Source: Candidatus Aenigmatarchaeota archaeon (GTDB taxonomy: Archaea; Aenigmatarchaeota; Aenigmatarchaeia; GW2011-AR5). Taken from it: a stretch of 12,463 bases of DNA. Position numbers and translations under genes: made by a program. The stretch covers positions 1-12,463 of the forward strand of contig JACQNX010000082.1 in NCBI GenBank assembly GCA_016202875.1, in the 5' to 3' direction. This document shows, piece after piece, positions 12,460 through 12,463 of this stretch; position 1 is the stretch's first letter; every line of letters begins with the position of its first letter. The notes beneath the pieces are model-generated. The model was given only the letters and a program-made list of their open reading frames with translations. It ran no database searches and was not told where the DNA came from.

Positions 12460-12463
12460 CTTA

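Noticed and set aside
1..12463. CRISPR arrays, tRNA or rRNA genes, complete insertion sequences
   Set aside because: No regularly spaced direct repeats, no tRNA-like cloverleaf with a TTCGA-type arm, no rRNA stretch and no transposase frame were seen.

Overview
The window is archaeal. It carries the end of a thermosome subunit, a type IV pilus/archaellum-type secretion ATPase with class III (KGQ) prepilins, an NMD3 homologue, aIF1A, a Dim2/Pno1-type KH protein and both topoisomerase VI subunits. Ile is often ATA and Arg mostly AGA/AGG. Several genes have a TATA-like box 25-27 bases before the start codon, as in leaderless archaeal transcripts, while others have Shine-Dalgarno sites. Compact proteins, a platform protein split over two genes and a clade-type coiled-coil protein suggest a DPANN or early-branching euryarchaeal lineage, but the sequence cannot fix the phylum.

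Layout, all genes on the + strand. 1-89: 3' end of a thermosome gene. 90-399: no intact large gene, but a coding-like stretch broken by an in-frame TGA, probably a decayed small gene. 400-7926: a type IV pilus-like locus of nine genes. These are a coiled-coil protein, three KGQ pilin-like proteins, the motor ATPase, two half-size T2SSF membrane platform proteins, and two further pilin-like proteins (the last large, with an alpha/beta domain). Several of these genes are translationally coupled (ATGA or GTGA overlaps). 7984-9488: NMD3, aIF1A and a two-KH protein, all linked to ribosome biogenesis or translation initiation. 9563-12352: top6B and top6A, forming topoisomerase VI. 12353-12463: a small hairpin, then a possible promoter and ribosome binding site for a gene beyond the window.

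How they work together: in the pilus locus, a prepilin peptidase (not in the window) would mature the pilin-like proteins, the ATPase would supply energy from the cytoplasm, and the two platform halves would together replace one FlaJ/TadC-type protein to extrude a filament. The second half is a housekeeping information-processing cluster.

Most worth a second look: the divergent pilus system itself; a four-cysteine (CxxC-x7-CxxC) loop in the second platform protein; a 16-bp perfect palindrome before the second pilin gene; an IS200/IS605-end-like hairpin between the two platform genes; a start-codon puzzle in the third pilin; and the broken small gene at 132-386.
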